64,000 nt of DNA from Gleimia coleocanis DSM 15436 (GCF_000159015.1 NZ_DS999546.1:1-64000), one strand, 5' to 3'. Counted from the stretch's first letter, positions 42,347-51,985 are shown. Translations and numbers: made by a program. The notes: generated by a model not told the origin, from the letters alone.

Positions 42347-45300
42347 ATGGCTGTTACTGATCCTTTTGTTCACCTTCACAATCACACCGAATACTCCATG
42401 CTGGACGGTGCTTCAAAGATTGCGCCAATGGTGAAAGAAGCAGCTCGCCTGGAACAGCCAGCCTTGGCAATTACCGACCACGGTTACCTCTTCGGTGCCT
42501 ACGAATTCTACTCAGAAGCTCGTAAAGCCGGCATTAAACCGATCATTGGCTTAGAAGCTTACGTAACTCCAGGTACCTCCCGTTTCGACCGTACGCGTGT
42601 ACGCTGGGGTGAAGAATGGCAAGCCAGTGACGATGTTTCCGCACGCGGTGCCTACACTCACCTGACCTTGTTGGCAGAAACTACCGAGGGTATGCATAAC
42701 CTTTTCCGCCTGGGGTCCATGGCGTCTTTGGACGGGCAGTGGGGCAAATGGCCACGCGCTGACATGGAACTGTTGGAGCAGTATTCTAAAGGCTTGATTG
42801 CTTTCACAGGCTGTCCTTCTTCGGAAGTGCAGACGCGTATGCGTTTGGGACAGTGGGACAAAGCCGTTGAAGCTGCCGGGCGCCTGCAGGATGTTTTTGG
42901 CAAAGAAAACGTTTTTGTCGAGTTCATGGATCATGGTATCGACATTGAAAAACGTACTCGTGCAGATTTGATTAAGCTTTCTAATCAGCTGAATATTCCG
43001 ATGGTGGTTACTAATGACGCTCACTACGTGACCGCTGACGACCGGGATATTCAGGACGCTTTGCTATGTATTAACTCTGGCGTGACTCTGGATACTCCGG
43101 ATCGTTTTAAGTTTGATGGCTCTGGTTATTACATTCGTTCCTCTGAATCCATGCGTCGCGACTGGGAAGATATTCCCCAGGCTTGCGATAACACGCTACT
43201 GATTGCAGAGCGTTGCAATGTGGAGTTTACCGAGGGCGTCTCATACATGCCTCGTTTCCCCGTTCCCGAGGGCGAAGATGAAACCTCCTGGTTCATTAAA
43301 GAAGTAGAACGTGGTCTGCACATTCGTTTCCCGCAAGGCATCCCAGATAATGTGCGTAAACAAGCCGACTATGAAGTTGGCATTATTAACCAGATGAAGT
43401 TCCCAGGATACTTCCTGGTCGTGTCTGACTTCATTCGCTGGGCTAAAAAACAGGGGATTCGTGTTGGCCCTGGACGTGGCTCCGGTGCAGGCTCCATGGT
43501 GGCTTACGCCATGCAGATTACTGACTTGAATCCACTTGATCACGGTTTGCTTTTCGAACGATTCCTAAACCCCGAACGTGTGTCCATGCCGGACTTCGAC
43601 GTGGACTTTGACGAACGTAGACGCGGGGAAGTAATCGAATACGTGACTCGTAAATACGGTGATGACCGGGTTGCGCAGGTGGTTACCTACGGAAAGATTA
43701 AAGCTAAGCAGGCTCTTAAAGACTCCTGTCGCGTTTTGGGACGCCCATATGCGCTGGGCGAACAACTTACTAAAGCAATGCCGCCCTCTGTTATGGGTAA
43801 GGACATTCCAGTTTCTGGCATCTTCGATAAAGAACACAAACGCTATGAGGAAGCGGCTGAATTCCGTCGCTACTACAATGAAAACCCAGAAACTCATCCG
43901 ATTGTAGACATGGCGAAAGGCCTGGAGGGGCTAACCCGCCAGTGGGGTGTACACGCTTGTGCGGTTATCATGTCCTCTGTTCCGCTACAGCAGGTTATCC
44001 CACTGATGCAGCGTCCACAAGATGGGGCAACCATCACTCAGTTCGACTACCCAACCTGTGAATCCTTGGGCTTGTTGAAAATGGACTTCCTGGGCCTGCG
44101 TAACCTAACAGTTATTTCGGACGCCCTCGATAATATCGAACGCAATGGGAAAGAACGCCCAGATATTGACCATGTCGAGCTTAACGACCCGAAAACCTAC
44201 CAGCTGCTCTCTGCCGGGGAAACCCTGGGAGTATTCCAGCTTGATGGCGACGGCATGCAAAAGCTACTTAAACGCATGGCGCCTGACAACTTCGAAGACA
44301 TTTCTGCAGTGGGCGCGTTGTATCGACCTGGTCCGATGGGTGCGGACTCGCATAATAAGTATGCGGACCGTAAAAATGGTCGCGCCGAGATTGAGCCAAT
44401 CCATCCTGAACTTGCCGAACCGCTTAAAGAAATCCTGGGGACCACCTACGGCCTGATTGTTTACCAGGAACAGGTTATGGCAATCGCTCAGAAAGTTGCG
44501 GGTTACTCTCTGGGGCAAGCAGACTTGCTGCGCCGTGCAATGGGTAAAAAGAAGAAAGAAATCCTTGATAAGGAATACGTCCCATTCCACGCCGGTATGA
44601 TTGAGCGAGGTTACTCAGAAGACTGTATTAAGACGCTTTGGGAAATTCTCGTTCCATTCTCGAACTATGCGTTCAACAAGTCTCACTCTGCGGCGTATGG
44701 ACTTGTCTCTTATATGACTGCGTGGCTGAAAGCCAACTATCCAGTTGAATACATGGCATCCTTGTTGACCTCTCAGAAAGACAATAAGGATAAACTGGCG
44801 CTTTACCTATCTGAATGTCGTCGTATGGGCATTACCGTGCTCCCACCCGATGTGAACGTTTCAGAAGCAAACTTCACCGCGGTAGGCAATGACATCCGCT
44901 TCGGTCTGGCAGCTATCCGTAACGTTGGTATCAACGTCGTTGAAGGAATCGTTGAAGCCCGTAAAGAAAAAGGCAAGTATGATTCATTTGCTAGCTTCCT
45001 CGATAAAGTACCCGTTGCGGTCTGTAACAAACGCACCATTGAATCCCTCATTAAATCAGGGGCTTTTGACTCAGTCGCTGACTGTCGTCGTGCACTGGTC
45101 GCTGTCCACGAAGAAGCTGTTGAATCTGCTGTAAAGCTGAAGCGTAATGAAGCAGCTGGACAGTTTGACCTATTTGGAGCAATGTTTGACTCCGCAGAAG
45201 TGCAGATGATGACAGTTGATGTGCCTAATATGCCTGACTGGCCAAAGCATGAGAAGCTTTCGCATGAACGTGACATGCTTGGTCTGTATGTCTCTGACCA

Positions 45301-45877
45301 TCCGCTTTCTGGTATTCAGAAAGCCCTGGAACGTTACCAGGATGAGCAGATTGCGCAGATTCTGACTTCAGAAACTTCTCGTGATCGTCAAATGGTGAAA
45401 GTTGCCGGTTTGATTACGGCAGTGACTATTAAGACCACCCGAAAAGGTGAACTCTGGGCCATTGCAACTTTAGAAGACCTCTCTGGTTCTATTGACCTGT
45501 TATTCTTCCCACGAAACTATGCTTCCATTTCGCATGCGTTGGCAACTGACCTGGTTGTTCAAGTTGAAGCACGTGTGCAAGAACGTGATGAGGAAGTAGC
45601 CCTGACTGGTCAGTCGATGACTATTCTGGATTTGCGTGAAGATGGAACTGTGCCGATGGTTTTAGCGTTGCCATGGCATAAATGCACGGAAGAGAATATG
45701 CAGGATTTAGCGCAGATTCTTTCAAATCATAAGGGTGAGTCACCGGTGTATTTGCGTGTAAATCGACCAGGTTTAGGTACTACTGTGCTGGATTTAAAGA
45801 CCGTAGTAAAAACTTCCAGTGCATTATTTGCTGAGATTAAAGCACTGCTTGGTTCGGACGCTATTTACAGCCAGTAG
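42347..45877 (+). CDS. dnaE: DNA polymerase III alpha subunit
   Basis: This is the replicative polymerase. The PHP domain begins HLHNHTEYSMLDGASK near residue 9, the catalytic acidic cluster PDFDVDFDE is near 414, the helix-hairpin-helix region near 840-930, and the OB fold near 1025-1100 (GLITAVTIKTTRKGELWAIATL). At 1176 residues it is the DnaE1 type. Two CGAGGGCG octamers fall within 45 bases of each other at 43231 and 43267, and a third at 44122. Confidence 0.97.
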   Translation: MAVTDPFVHLHNHTEYSMLDGASKIAPMVKEAARLEQPALAITDHGYLFGAYEFYSEARKAGIKPIIGLEAYVTPGTSRFDRTRVRWGEEWQASDDVSARGAYTHLTLLAETTEGMHNLFRLGSMASLDGQWGKWPRADMELLEQYSKGLIAFTGCPSSEVQTRMRLGQWDKAVEAAGRLQDVFGKENVFVEFMDHGIDIEKRTRADLIKLSNQLNIPMVVTNDAHYVTADDRDIQDALLCINSGVTLDTPDRFKFDGSGYYIRSSESMRRDWEDIPQACDNTLLIAERCNVEFTEGVSYMPRFPVPEGEDETSWFIKEVERGLHIRFPQGIPDNVRKQADYEVGIINQMKFPGYFLVVSDFIRWAKKQGIRVGPGRGSGAGSMVAYAMQITDLNPLDHGLLFERFLNPERVSMPDFDVDFDERRRGEVIEYVTRKYGDDRVAQVVTYGKIKAKQALKDSCRVLGRPYALGEQLTKAMPPSVMGKDIPVSGIFDKEHKRYEEAAEFRRYYNENPETHPIVDMAKGLEGLTRQWGVHACAVIMSSVPLQQVIPLMQRPQDGATITQFDYPTCESLGLLKMDFLGLRNLTVISDALDNIERNGKERPDIDHVELNDPKTYQLLSAGETLGVFQLDGDGMQKLLKRMAPDNFEDISAVGALYRPGPMGADSHNKYADRKNGRAEIEPIHPELAEPLKEILGTTYGLIVYQEQVMAIAQKVAGYSLGQADLLRRAMGKKKKEILDKEYVPFHAGMIERGYSEDCIKTLWEILVPFSNYAFNKSHSAAYGLVSYMTAWLKANYPVEYMASLLTSQKDNKDKLALYLSECRRMGITVLPPDVNVSEANFTAVGNDIRFGLAAIRNVGINVVEGIVEARKEKGKYDSFASFLDKVPVAVCNKRTIESLIKSGAFDSVADCRRALVAVHEEAVESAVKLKRNEAAGQFDLFGAMFDSAEVQMMTVDVPNMPDWPKHEKLSHERDMLGLYVSDHPLSGIQKALERYQDEQIAQILTSETSRDRQMVKVAGLITAVTIKTTRKGELWAIATLEDLSGSIDLLFFPRNYASISHALATDLVVQVEARVQERDEEVALTGQSMTILDLREDGTVPMVLALPWHKCTEENMQDLAQILSNHKGESPVYLRVNRPGLGTTVLDLKTVVKTSSALFAEIKALLGSDAIYSQ

Positions 45878-45912
45878 TCGTTTAGCCTGAGGAGGCACCC
45901 TCGGATAAAGCA

Positions 45913-45950
45913 AAAGCTCACATGCGAAGTCACTTTCACATGTGAGCTTT
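45913..45950. terminator. Bidirectional terminator after dnaE
   Basis: Twelve-base arms AAAGCTCACATG and CATGTGAGCTTT enclose a 14-base loop. The hairpin lies between convergent dnaE and the minus-strand S4 gene. Confidence 0.85.
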
Positions 45951-45961
45951 AGTCTAAGCAG

Positions 45962-46204
45962 TTACTCAGGGAGAATTTCTACTTGGACCGATTCTAAGTA
46001 ATCTTCGAAGTCTAGGCTGACGATCTGCCCGTCCTGTAGTTGTTTGCCGCGTTGTGTGCACTGTTCGTCGTCGATGTAGACAAAACCACCTTGAATCGCA
46101 GCGCGGGCTTCACCACCATCTTCTACTAAGTTTGCGAGTTTAAGTAGCTGTCCCAGGCGAATGGTGCCGGTTACGGTGATTACAGGGATCTCTTCATTGT
46201 CCAT
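45962..46204 (-). CDS. Stand-alone S4-domain RNA-binding protein
   Basis: The 80-residue protein is one S4 domain of the YaaA/YbcJ type: IRLGQLLKLANLVEDGGEA, then GGFVYIDDEQCTQRGKQL. Homologues bind structured RNA, possibly in ribosome assembly; the exact role is unknown. It lies 14 bases downstream of the VanZ-like gene on the same strand and is probably co-transcribed. Confidence 0.87.
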   Translation of the reverse strand: MDNEEIPVITVTGTIRLGQLLKLANLVEDGGEARAAIQGGFVYIDDEQCTQRGKQLQDGQIVSLDFEDYLESVQVEILPE

Positions 46205-46218
46205 TTTCTAACCTCGAA

Positions 46219-46659
46219 TCAGATACGACGTCGATACCAGTATAAGAATACTGCCAGGCTGAAACAGATGCCCAATAGGTCGGCCACTAAATCAATGAAA
46301 CTACCAGTGCGATAGTAAAGCAAGTATTCTTGGATGATTTCAGTAAGAGCTGCGTACGCACCAAAAGTGAGTAGTACGAATCCTGGGCGTAGTCGGGCTA
46401 AGAGTAAACAGACTGTGATTAGCGCGAATGAAGAAAAATGCACTACCAAGTCAAAGCCGGGTTCGCCCGGGGCGGTTGCACCGGGCAGGGGTTTCAGAAA
46501 GCTGATGATGGCGGTTAGCCAAGCTGCCGGTTCAGATGGGGGAGAATCGTTAAAGAGCACGTACCCCTGCACGATGAGAAGTAATAAAGCAAAGACGAGC
46601 CAACGGTTGCGGGGCTTAACTTCGCGGTTGAAATAGTCAGAGGTAGTGTATGGATTCAT
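46219..46659 (-). CDS. VanZ-like membrane protein
   Basis: Four hydrophobic segments lie in 146 residues. The VanZ features are VVHFSSFALITVCLL, ALTEIIQEYLLYYRTGSFIDLVADLLG and the preceding lumenal loop with LPGATAPGEPGFD. VanZ raises teicoplanin resistance in enterococci; most homologues have no known function. The frame extends upstream to 46767, but the added 36 residues are Lys/Phe-rich and unlike the family, so the internal ATG is preferred although its binding site is weak. Confidence 0.72.
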   Translation of the reverse strand: MNPYTTSDYFNREVKPRNRWLVFALLLLIVQGYVLFNDSPPSEPAAWLTAIISFLKPLPGATAPGEPGFDLVVHFSSFALITVCLLLARLRPGFVLLTFGAYAALTEIIQEYLLYYRTGSFIDLVADLLGICFSLAVFLYWYRRRI

Positions 46660-46856
46660 GTGGTTAATTTTCAAGGGTTGCTTGGTTTGGTGCAAGCGGA
46701 AAACATGAAAGTAAAGAATTGGTAAAAAGAACTTATTTTTTGTCCAAATAATAAAACGGGGTTTCAATCAGTTTAAATACATCTATAGCATTAACCCATA
46801 CGCGTAAGAGTTATCTTTCGTCCGGAAAGTAACCGCGTATCACAGAAGGAAAAATT

Positions 46857-48074
46857 GTGAATCTAAAGAAAGTCCCACTCTTTGCGTGGGTATTGCTAGC
46901 TATCCTACTGGCGATCCTCGCCGGCCAGTTTATGCCAATCGCGGTAGCCCGCGTATTCTTCACCTTCAGCTCTCTCTTCGGAGCCTTCCTGGGCTTTGTA
47001 ATTCCGCTGATTATTATCGGCTTGGTAACTCCTGCCATTGCCGAACTTGGGTCCGGTTCCGGACGCTGGATTGCCCTCACAGCGGGGATTGCATACGTAT
47101 CTACCATGATTGCAGGCTTCGGAACTTGGGGCGTAAGCCAGTTTGTGCTTCCTTCCATTCTGACTCCAGGCTCTAAGACCGATATTGCAGGTGAAACCGT
47201 AGAGGGGCTGACCCCATATTTTAACGTTTCAAACTCCGCCTCAGGCGAAGGCGTTGAAATCGTCGTAACCCCACTGATGGGCGTCATGACCGCACTGGTA
47301 CTCGCATTCATTCTGGGGCTGGGTCTTTCTTTAGTACAGGGTGACGTAGTCCGTCGTGGCTTCCAAGAATTCCGCATCATTATCGTCGCAATGGTGGAAA
47401 AGATCCTAATCCCACTGCTTCCAGTACATATTTTCGGTATCTTCCTTAACCTCACCATGAGTGGCGAAGCCGTCCGCGTAGTCACCACCTTCCTAGCTGT
47501 AGTGGTAATGACCTTCTCTTTGACCCTGGTTTACCTGTTGCTACAGTACACCGTAGCCGGCGCATTCTCTGGCCGTAACCCACTGAAAGCACTGTGGACG
47601 ATGAAGGATGCCTACCTGACAGCACTGGGTACTTCCTCTTCCGCAGCTACCATTCCAGTCACCTTAAAGTGTACTGAAGCAAATGGGGTTTCCAAACCAG
47701 TTGCTGCTTTCACCGTGCCACTGTGCGCAACTATTCACCTGTCAGGCTCAACTATTAAGATTGTGGGCTTCTCACTGGCAATCATCTTCTTAGCTGGTGG
47801 CGATATGTCTCTCGCAGCTTACGCACCATTTATTTTCATGCTGGGCGTAATGATGGTTGCAGCCCCAGGTGTACCAGGTGGCGCAATCGCAGCTGCAGCT
47901 GGTCTACTTTCCTCTATGCTCGGCTTTACCGAAGCGCAGGTAGGTTTGATGTTCGCAACCTACATTGCTCTGGATTCCTTCGGTACTGCAACGAATGTTA
48001 CCGGTGACGGTGCAATCGCAATGATTATGGACCGCATTGCTGGAAAGAAACTTGCTGAGTCTCAGGTTAAGTAA
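46857..48074 (+). CDS. Dicarboxylate/amino acid:cation symporter (DAACS/SstT type)
   Basis: The eight-helix GltPh-fold transporter has the Ser-rich HP1 hairpin LGTSSSAATIPVTLKC near residue 259, followed by the TM7 region and HP2 (APGVPGGAIAAAAGLL near 345). The TSSSAATIP and VPLCATIHLSG segments are typical of the branch that transports Ser/Thr or dicarboxylates with Na+. Substrate is not certain. GTG is the start, after AGAAGGA. Upstream, 46660-46856 is AT-rich spacer with no feature I can support. Confidence 0.9.
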   Translation: MNLKKVPLFAWVLLAILLAILAGQFMPIAVARVFFTFSSLFGAFLGFVIPLIIIGLVTPAIAELGSGSGRWIALTAGIAYVSTMIAGFGTWGVSQFVLPSILTPGSKTDIAGETVEGLTPYFNVSNSASGEGVEIVVTPLMGVMTALVLAFILGLGLSLVQGDVVRRGFQEFRIIIVAMVEKILIPLLPVHIFGIFLNLTMSGEAVRVVTTFLAVVVMTFSLTLVYLLLQYTVAGAFSGRNPLKALWTMKDAYLTALGTSSSAATIPVTLKCTEANGVSKPVAAFTVPLCATIHLSGSTIKIVGFSLAIIFLAGGDMSLAAYAPFIFMLGVMMVAAPGVPGGAIAAAAGLLSSMLGFTEAQVGLMFATYIALDSFGTATNVTGDGAIAMIMDRIAGKKLAESQVK

Positions 48075-48086
48075 GCTCAGACTATT

Positions 48087-48122
48087 AGTGATGCCCGTGG
48101 AGAATGTTCCGCGGGCATCACT
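48087..48122 (+). terminator. Terminator of the symporter gene
   Basis: Arms AGTGATGCCCG and CGGGCATCACT enclose a 14-base loop and are followed by TTTATG. Confidence 0.87.
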
Positions 48123-48172
48123 TTATGTTTAATATAGATACTAGGTTTTGTTGACAGCTCGAAAGGCATACC

Positions 48173-48781
48173 GTGAGCGATATTGATGAAGAATTTCAGC
48201 GGATTATCTCAGGTTTTTCTGCTGAAGATTTGCCCACGGAAGACCTTTCCGAAGCGCCGTTTGAAGCTGAGTCTAAGCTGGAAGTTGATCCTTTGGACTT
48301 GCCTGAGGATGAGAGCTTACATTTAGAAAATGGCTCACAGACCGTAGGGTTTGTAATTGCGCCTTTTACTTCTGCCGTGCAGATTGCAAATATTCTTGGC
48401 GTGTATGGGATTGAACGCTGGGTAGTGCAGTTGGAAGATCAGATTGCACTTTGGTGTGAGTTAGAAACAGAAGACACTACTGACGTGGAACGTCTGCTGG
48501 GGGATGAACGCCCCCTGCCAGAAGAATGTGATGCTTTTGCGCGGATACTGTCTCGCCTTAGCCCAATTGGTGTGATTGCGGTGGTTTCCACCCTGCGTGA
48601 AGAAGACGGGGAAGTCAGCGGTGACGTGCGGGCACGCCGTTATTTAGCTGGCGAACCAGAATCGGTGATTCCCGGCGGGTTGTTGCTTAATGGTATGGAA
48701 AATAAAGTTGAGGATCTGCTTTTAGGGCGTTCTCATCCGCAGGATTTTGGGGATTCTGTGTGGGCGAAAGCCGGCCACTAA
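48173..48781 (+). CDS. Conserved actinobacterial protein of unknown function
   Basis: I do not recognise a named domain. The 202-residue protein starts with an acidic stretch of about 60 residues (many Asp, Glu, Leu and Pro), then a compact hydrophobic/acidic domain containing TVGFVIAPFTSAVQIANILG, ERWVVQLEDQIALWCE and SPIGVIAVVSTL. There is no signal peptide or membrane segment. It lies 14 bases upstream of the SseB-like gene, and the pair precedes infC. The start is GTG after CGAAAGG. Confidence 0.75.
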   Translation: MSDIDEEFQRIISGFSAEDLPTEDLSEAPFEAESKLEVDPLDLPEDESLHLENGSQTVGFVIAPFTSAVQIANILGVYGIERWVVQLEDQIALWCELETEDTTDVERLLGDERPLPEECDAFARILSRLSPIGVIAVVSTLREEDGEVSGDVRARRYLAGEPESVIPGGLLLNGMENKVEDLLLGRSHPQDFGDSVWAKAGH

Positions 48782-48795
48782 ATAGGGAGTAAATC

Positions 48796-49530
48796 ATGGG
48801 TGAGCATAATTTCGCATCATTGCAGGCTCGTTTGCAACGTTCTGTAGATTCAGCTGACCGTGGGCAAGTTATGCCACTTACAGCTGCGGCTTTGGTGGAG
48901 TTTGATCCGATTACTCGGTTAGAGAAGTTAGTTGCCGCCCTGGAGAGTGAACGTTTGCTGGCACCTGCGCTGGTGGAATCTGGCGAGGAATGCATAACTG
49001 CTGCGACGCGAATTCCTTCCCCTTATGGTGAAGTGACGGTTGCTTTTACTGATTATGAGGCTTTGCGTCGCTGGGCTCCGCAGGCTCGGCCAGTGCCGAT
49101 TGCGGGTCGGCAGCAGGCGTTAATGGCAATGGCTGAAACTGGAGGACGCCTGCTCATTAACCCAGTTCCAGATTCCGAGGGCGGCTCATCTGAGCTTTCC
49201 GGAATTCGCTTACCACGCCCAGCTGTGCAGGCTTTAGCACATGGCGATTCTTGGTTACCGCCTTGGCGGGATGACGACCTGCGTACAGAACTGCAGGTGA
49301 AAGCTGATGCGTTGCAGGCTGGTTTGAATTTGACTGTCTCGGTTTTGGCTGATGTAGATCCTACTTTGAAAGTGCTTTTGGAGTTTAGTGTTCCTTACGG
49401 GGTTAGTGGGTTTGAAGTGAAAGCTGAGTTGGCTCGTTTTCATCAAGACCTGTCACAGGTGCCTCGTTTGCAAACGGCGGGGGAGCGTATTGAGTTTATT
49501 CCACTTTTAGTGGGAACTCACGCAGAGTAG
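48796..49530 (+). CDS. SseB-like domain protein
   Basis: The 244-residue protein has an N-terminal SseB-like fold: LEKLVAALESERLLAPALVE near residue 38, then GEVTVAFTDYEALRRWAP and LLINPVPD. The C-terminal half is similar to the SseB C-terminal region (LPPWRDDDLRTELQVKADAL). SseB is a type III secretion translocon component in Salmonella, but in actinobacteria such proteins are cytoplasmic and uncharacterised. There is no secretion system here. Confidence 0.82.
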   Translation: MGEHNFASLQARLQRSVDSADRGQVMPLTAAALVEFDPITRLEKLVAALESERLLAPALVESGEECITAATRIPSPYGEVTVAFTDYEALRRWAPQARPVPIAGRQQALMAMAETGGRLLINPVPDSEGGSSELSGIRLPRPAVQALAHGDSWLPPWRDDDLRTELQVKADALQAGLNLTVSVLADVDPTLKVLLEFSVPYGVSGFEVKAELARFHQDLSQVPRLQTAGERIEFIPLLVGTHAE

Positions 49531-49568
49531 TTTGTGGCTGACTTCACTGTTGTTGGTGGAGGTTGGTT

Positions 49569-49855
49569 TTCAAAAACGCAGAAAATCCTGGTAATATTGA
49601 ATACGAATGTTCGGGCTTCACGCTCGAAATGTAGAAGCTTTAGGTTTCTACCTAAGCAAGCGGAGAAATCCCACCTTGGATTCCGACCTTGAAAAAGGGC
49701 CTTAAGATAAGGGGTTTAGAACGTGATTCTAAACTAAACGGGAATCGGGTTCATATTCAGCCACTCGTGTGGTTGTTATGTTTTGTGGACCTTCGCATGC
49801 TTAGATGCGAGGGTCTTCTTCGTATCTGAATAAAAACGAGAGTTAGGAGCAGCTC
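49569..49855 (+). promoter_or_regulatory. Promoter and long leader of the infC-rpmI-rplT operon
   Basis: TTCAAA (49569) and TAATAT (49592) are separated by 17 bases and form a plausible promoter. The transcript would have a leader of about 250 bases with several hairpins. The last, GACCTTCGCAT/ATGCGAGGGTC (near 49788-49815) followed by TTCTTCG, can act as an attenuator. Leaders of this operon bind ribosomal protein bL20 or are otherwise attenuated in other bacteria; which mechanism applies cannot be seen. Confidence 0.5.
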
Positions 49856-50488
49856 ATCAACGAGCCTCGGGTAAATGACCGAATCCGCGTCCCAGAAGTT
49901 CGCCTTGTCGGACCAGAAGGGGAGCAGGTAGGTGTAGTTCGCGTAGAAGACGCTCTGCGCCTTGCTGAAGAAGCAGGTTTAGACCTGGTTGAAGTAGCAC
50001 CAGGTGCGCGACCACCAGTAGCTAAGCTAATGGATTACGGCAAGTTCAAGTATGAAGCAGCCCAGAAGGCACGCGATGCGCGTCGTAACCAGGCCAACAC
50101 TGTTCTGAAGGAAATTCGTTTCCGTCTGAAGATTGATGACCATGACTACGAAACCAAGAAGGGACACGTAGAACGTTTCCTTAACGGTGGCGACAAGGTT
50201 AAGGTCATGATTATGTTCCGCGGACGCGAACAGTCCCGACCAGAAATGGGTATTCGTCTGCTGCAGCGTTTAGCTGAAGACGTATCCGAACTGGCAACCG
50301 TGGAATCTGCACCACGTCAGGATGGACGCAACATGGTTATGGTTCTTGCACCTACCCGTAAGAAGTCAGATGCAAAGAACGAACAACGCAAACGCCGTGA
50401 AGCCGAACGGGCTGCTAAGCGTGACCGTAAGGCCGAAAGATCAGCAAAGGAAAGCAAAGTTAAAGCTGACGAAGCTGAACTGGCTTGA
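49856..50488 (+). CDS. infC: Translation initiation factor IF-3 (AUC start)
   Basis: IF-3 keeps the 30S subunit free and checks the start codon. The frame reads [19 protein letters not shown] at its N terminus, and the linker region [15 protein letters not shown] and the C-terminal [15 protein letters not shown] match the family. A TAG stop lies 12 bases upstream and no ATG, GTG or TTG occurs before residue 59, so the start must be non-canonical. ATC at 49856 has AGGAG six bases upstream. Rare AUU/AUC/AUA starts are the known device by which IF-3 limits its own synthesis. The C terminus carries about 35 extra charged residues. Total length is 210. Confidence 0.93.
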   Translation: MNEPRVNDRIRVPEVRLVGPEGEQVGVVRVEDALRLAEEAGLDLVEVAPGARPPVAKLMDYGKFKYEAAQKARDARRNQANTVLKEIRFRLKIDDHDYETKKGHVERFLNGGDKVKVMIMFRGREQSRPEMGIRLLQRLAEDVSELATVESAPRQDGRNMVMVLAPTRKKSDAKNEQRKRREAERAAKRDRKAERSAKESKVKADEAELA

Positions 50489-50522
50489 GATTACTGATTG
50501 TAGAGATGGAATAGAGGATAAA

Positions 50523-50717
50523 ATGCCTAAGAACAAGACGCACTCTGGTGCTAAGAAGCGTTTCCGCGTAACCGGAAGTGGCAAGCTTATGCGCGAAAAG
50601 GCAAACAAGCGCCACCTGCTGGAAGTTAAGTCTTCCACCCGTACCCGTCGCCTTTCCCGCGACCAGGTTGTTGCACCAGCTGACCAGAAGAACGTTCGTC
50701 GCCTGCTGGGCATCTGA
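50523..50717 (+). CDS. rpmI: Ribosomal protein bL35
   Basis: This 64-residue basic protein of the large subunit has the family start [20 protein letters not shown] and [18 protein letters not shown]. The frame is open upstream, but the ATG with AGAGGA before it is the correct start. It is the middle gene of infC-rpmI-rplT. Confidence 0.97.
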   Translation: MPKNKTHSGAKKRFRVTGSGKLMREKANKRHLLEVKSSTRTRRLSRDQVVAPADQKNVRRLLGI

Positions 50718-50748
50718 TTCCCAGGCGAATAAAGAGGAGATTTAAAGA

Positions 50749-51129
50749 ATGGCACGTGTTAAGCGGGCGGTTAACGCCCAGAAGAAGCGTCGCGTAGTAC
50801 TCGAACGCGCATCCGGCTACCGTGGTCAGCGTTCCCGCCTTTACCGTAAGGCAAAGGAACAGGTTACCCACTCAATGGTTTACTCTTACCGTGACCGTCG
50901 CGTCCGTAAGCGTGAAATGCGTAAGCTGTGGATTACCCGTATCAACGCAGCAGTACGCGAAAACGGCATGACCTACAACCGCTTCATCCAGGGTCTGGCT
51001 CTGGCAGGCATTGAAGTTGACCGACGTATGCTGTCCGAACTGGCTATTTCCGATCCTGCTGCATTCACCGCTCTGGTTGAAGCTGCACGCAAGGCTCTGC
51101 CAGCAGACGTAAACGCACCACAGAACTGA
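50749..51129 (+). CDS. rplT: Ribosomal protein bL20
   Basis: The 126-residue basic protein has [20 protein letters not shown] at the N terminus and [20 protein letters not shown] in the globular part. It binds 23S rRNA early in assembly and in several bacteria represses this operon. AGAGGAG precedes the ATG. Confidence 0.97.
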   Translation: MARVKRAVNAQKKRRVVLERASGYRGQRSRLYRKAKEQVTHSMVYSYRDRRVRKREMRKLWITRINAAVRENGMTYNRFIQGLALAGIEVDRRMLSELAISDPAAFTALVEAARKALPADVNAPQN

Positions 51130-51136
51130 AATAAAC

Positions 51137-51985
51137 ATGTCGGCTGAGAATCAGCCGCGTGAGCATCGCCCGGCTATGCTAAGCAATCCAAATGCAGACC
51201 GCATTAAAGAGGTTGCTGCGCTGGCCGGGCGTTCTGCACGCCGGCGTAGTGGACGAGTATTAGTTGAAGGTCCTCAAGCTGTACGCGAAGCTCTGCGCTT
51301 CTGTGGCAAGGACCTTTTAGACGTGTATATTTCTGAAGAGGCATGGGAACGCTATCCTGAACTTGTGCAGGAAGCTAAGGCAGCAACCCGCTGGGTACAT
51401 CAGGTAACGAATGAGGTATCAAAGGCCATATCAACTGATTCCCAGGGGATCACAGCGGTAGTTAAAGACTTCCGCACTGATGGTCTGCCTAAGGTTGATT
51501 GGGATTTCATTGTCGTCCTGGCACAAACCCAGGATCCAGGTAACGCCGGTACGATGATTCGTATCGCCGATGCAGCGGGAGCAGACGCAGTCTTCATTTG
51601 TTCCGGCTCTGTTGATGTTACTTCCCCTAAGGTAGTGCGTTCTTCTGCAGGTTCAGTATTCCATCTGCCATCCATCGTAAATGTTGGTCTTCCAGAAGTT
51701 CTGGAATGGGCGCGTGCTCGCGGCATGCAATTACTGGGTGCTGATGGCAATGGCTCTGTTGATCTTTTTGATGCGGCAGACTGCATGGTTGATGTTGATT
51801 TAGCTGAACCAACTGCATGGATTTTCGGTAATGAAGCGCATGGTTTCGCACAGTTTGATACGTCTGAGATTGAGCATTTTGTGTCTATTCCATTGGGCGG
51901 TCATGCTGAGTCTTTAAACGTTTCTGCAGCTGCTGCTGTGTGCCTGTTTGCTTCTGCAAAGGCAAGGCGTTTCAACGAGCTTTAA
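51137..51985 (+). CDS. TrmH/SpoU family RNA 2'-O-methyltransferase
   Basis: A substrate-binding N-terminal domain (residues about 20-100) is followed by the SPOUT knot. Motif 1 is DPGNAGTMIRIADAAG near residue 135, motif 2 is WIFGNEAHGF near 230 and motif 3 is IPLGGHAESLNVSAAAAVCLF near 252. It probably methylates 23S rRNA. It starts 7 bases after rplT, which is a conserved arrangement. Which nucleotide is modified is not known, so no specific symbol is given. Confidence 0.91.
   Translation: MSAENQPREHRPAMLSNPNADRIKEVAALAGRSARRRSGRVLVEGPQAVREALRFCGKDLLDVYISEEAWERYPELVQEAKAATRWVHQVTNEVSKAISTDSQGITAVVKDFRTDGLPKVDWDFIVVLAQTQDPGNAGTMIRIADAAGADAVFICSGSVDVTSPKVVRSSAGSVFHLPSIVNVGLPEVLEWARARGMQLLGADGNGSVDLFDAADCMVDVDLAEPTAWIFGNEAHGFAQFDTSEIEHFVSIPLGGHAESLNVSAAAAVCLFASAKARRFNEL

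Noticed and set aside
46811-47488. 225-codon minus-strand frame
   Set aside because: It opposes the symporter gene, whose helices and HP1/HP2 motifs are clear; the product is Arg/Ser/Thr/Pro-rich noise.
49800-49815. GCGAGGGTC in the infC leader as an octamer copy
   Set aside because: It differs at the seventh base, belongs to a GAGGGTC/GACCTTC-type hairpin arm and was left out of the count.
50030-50488. infC starting at the internal ATG
   Set aside because: This would remove the N-terminal domain, which is encoded in frame and conserved upstream to the AUC at 49856.
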